From positions 123,376 through 187,375 of the forward strand of contig JAFQRH010000004.1 of assembly GCA_017410165.1 (NCBI GenBank): a stretch of DNA of 64,000 nucleotides, read 5' to 3'. Shown here in pieces: positions 62,634 through 64,000 of the stretch. The notes below the pieces were generated by a model. That model was not told the DNA's origin, ran no database searches, and saw only the letters and a program-made list of their open reading frames with translations. Positions within the stretch are counted from its first letter, which is position 1. Each line of letters begins with the position of its first letter. Source of the DNA: Alistipes sp. (lineage in GTDB: Bacteria; Bacteroidota; Bacteroidia; Bacteroidales; Rikenellaceae). The position numbers and the translations under genes are program-made.

Positions 62634-62672
62634 CAATATATATAATCGGCACTAATGCACCGATATATATAA
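62634..62672. repeat. AT-rich inverted repeat upstream of the LRR lipoprotein gene
   Basis: TATATATAATCGG and CCGATATATATA are separated by about 10 bases. There is no T-run, so a terminator is not implied; it may be a leader structure or an operator. Confidence 0.45.
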
Positions 62673-62731
62673 TAGTATATCGCTCGACCGGCAGACGAAA
62701 TTATCGAAGAGTAAAACAAAAAACAGATAAG

Positions 62732-64000
62732 ATGAAACGCTTTTTCCTTTTTGCACTCATAGCGACCGCTCTCGCTGCGTGCTCAACCGATCCGACGCAA
62801 GACCTTGCGCCGGAAATTCCTACCGCACCCGACGAACTGCAAGTTTCGTTCGATGAGGAGGATACACGCATCCAACTTGGCGATGCCGGTGCACCCGTTT
62901 GGACCGAGGGCGACCTTGTGTCGGTGTTCTACAAATCCGATGGCAACGACTGCTACAAATTCACGGGCAAGACCGGCGACCGCGAGGGCACGCTGAAACG
63001 CACAAGCGTCGGCGAGTGGTCGCGCCGTGGCGATAATGTCGTGGTGGTCTATCCTTATAGCAAGAGTTATCTTATTTCGCTCTCGGCAAACACTGTCGAG
63101 GCGTCGCTCCCTGACGAGCAGACCTACGCCAAGAATAGTTATGGCATCGGCTCGTCGCTGATGATTGCAACGGGCGATTACAAGCAGTTTGCGCTCAAAA
63201 ACGTCTGCGGTTGGTTGAAATTGCAGTTTACCGGTACGGGCTACGTGTCGAAAATTGTTTTGCGAGGTAATAATGGCGAGCAGGTTGCGGGCAATATGCT
63301 TGTTTGTGCCGACGATGCATCGTGCATTCTCGCCGAGGCATCTGCCGATATTGACGATGACGAGGTTGGCGGTGCATTGATTACTGACGGCGATATTTTA
63401 ACCTCCGTTACGCTTAACTGTGGCGATGGCGTTGCACTTAACTCCGAAACACCTACGGCATTCTACGTCGCTCTGCCTCCGCAGACCTTCGAGAAGGGTT
63501 TGACGGCTATAATGTATAACCAAGATGGCATACCCAAAGAGATTTCGACCAAAAACGCTATTACCATCGAGCGTAACCATATATTGCCAATGGCCTCTGC
63601 TGAAATAAAATTATCGCCAGCCACTAACCAGATTTGGTACACATCGTCGGATGGCAATGTTGTCGAGCCATATAGTGGCGACTATAATAGCAATGCTACT
63701 GCTATGCAAACATTCGGAGCAAATATCACCTCCAACACCTACGAAAATGGAGTTGGCGTAATAACCTTTGATGGAGATGTGACGACGATTGGAGGTGGAG
63801 CATTTAGAGATTGCGACGCGCTGACAAGTATTACAATCCCGGATAGCGTGACGACGATTGGAGAGGGGGCATTCAACAGTTGCGACGCGCTGACAAGTGT
63901 TACAATTCCCGATAGCGTGACGACGATTGGAGAGGGGGCATTCAACAGTTGCGACGCGCTGACAAGTGTTACAATTCCCGATAGCGTGACGACGATTGGA
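62732..64000 (+). CDS. BspA-type leucine-rich-repeat lipoprotein (partial, runs off the window)
   Basis: The frame starts at ATG 62732 and is open for 423 codons to the window end. The signal peptide ends ALAAC (Cys17). Residues about 30-290 form a fimbrillin-like N-terminal domain ([21 protein letters not shown], later [21 protein letters not shown]). From residue about 345 a repeat of 23 residues, core [20 protein letters not shown], matches the LRR_5/BspA family of surface proteins, which are linked in other species to binding of host matrix or bacteria. The full repeat number is unknown. Confidence 0.85.
   Translation, partial: MKRFFLFALIATALAACSTDPTQDLAPEIPTAPDELQVSFDEEDTRIQLGDAGAPVWTEGDLVSVFYKSDGNDCYKFTGKTGDREGTLKRTSVGEWSRRGDNVVVVYPYSKSYLISLSANTVEASLPDEQTYAKNSYGIGSSLMIATGDYKQFALKNVCGWLKLQFTGTGYVSKIVLRGNNGEQVAGNMLVCADDASCILAEASADIDDDEVGGALITDGDILTSVTLNCGDGVALNSETPTAFYVALPPQTFEKGLTAIMYNQDGIPKEISTKNAITIERNHILPMASAEIKLSPATNQIWYTSSDGNVVEPYSGDYNSNATAMQTFGANITSNTYENGVGVITFDGDVTTIGGGAFRDCDALTSITIPDSVTTIGEGAFNSCDALTSVTIPDSVTTIGEGAFNSCDALTSVTIPDSVTTIG
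63779..64000 (+). repeat. Tandem 69-bp repeats encoding LRR units
   Basis: Units begin with GTGACGACGATTGGA at 63779, 63848, 63917 and 63986, exactly 69 bases apart. The second and third units are almost identical at the DNA level; the first has diverged. The array continues past the window end. Confidence 0.9.

Noticed and set aside
60790..62652. A 620-codon minus-strand frame opposite typA
   Set aside because: typA is intact and highly conserved; the antisense frame shows no domain.
1..64000. CRISPR arrays, rRNA genes, transposases, integrases, phage genes and toxin-antitoxin pairs
   Set aside because: None was recognised on either strand. The repeats seen are the LRR units, the biotinyl duplication and the intergenic module.

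Overview
The window reads as chromosomal DNA of a Bacteroidota bacterium, most likely order Bacteroidales and possibly an Alistipes/Rikenellaceae relative. This rests on promoters of the TAnnTTTG type in front of many genes, signal peptides of the MKR...C lipoprotein type, families largely restricted to the phylum (DUF5606, DUF5689, fimbrillin-like N-termini, CCDC81-type HU domain fused to SPOR, BspA-type leucine-rich repeats) and gene order. The genus is an inference. I saw no rRNA, CRISPR array, insertion sequence, phage or plasmid module; one tRNA gene is present.

Layout. 1-3775 (+): 3' end of argS, obgE and a plug-less outer-membrane barrel protein. 4009-10112 (-): TPR protein and gyrA, then recQ. 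10226-13601 (+): hexapeptide acetyltransferase, ruvA and two FKBP-like lipoproteins. 13602-14130: repeat-rich gene-free stretch. 14131-21576 (-): mscL, an OadA/PycB-type carboxylase subunit with two biotinyl domains, a cation/proton antiporter, a PEGA-like protein, a structured RNA candidate and a GH3 glycosidase. 21744-23096 (+): mscS and DUF5606. 23170-29695 (-): an operon of secreted amidase-like protein, GH20 hexosaminidase, BASS-type transporter and dusB, which looks like cell-wall or amino-sugar scavenging. 29807-31343 (+): two DUF5689 lipoproteins. 31394-38512 (-): two paralogous surface phosphoesterases preceded by a 39-codon gene. 38667-43937 (+): fabD, a ROK regulator, a GNAT-Rpe fusion frame and an ABC-F ATPase. 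43977-45398 (-): CotH-like lipoprotein. 45504-47309 (+): rlmB, a YgjP-type metalloprotease-like protein and a GNAT. 47306-50842 (-): tsaB, smpB and dnaG. 51068-53101 (+): uvrB. 53193-57592 (-): six-gene envelope operon (XRE/S24-like regulator, histidine kinase, lgt, YbjQ family, HU-SPOR, GtrA). 57623-58890 (+): tRNA-Arg and ruvB. 58994-60691 (-): HAD phosphatase and aroB. 60781-64000 (+): typA and the start of a leucine-rich-repeat lipoprotein cut by the window edge.

Most genes are housekeeping. The accessory character lies in the surface lipoproteins; nine lipobox-type signal peptides are visible and the window also carries lgt, which would modify them. The most unusual points are: a GNAT domain fused in frame to a complete ribulose-phosphate epimerase, with a near-perfect promoter inside the GNAT part placed to make a leaderless stand-alone Rpe; the same box-to-start geometry at three other genes, including dnaG; tandem biotinyl domains; a 118-nt long-hairpin RNA candidate resembling 6S RNA in outline; an S24-type regulator lacking the catalytic Ser and Lys; and the tandem phosphoesterase locus with its small leader gene.
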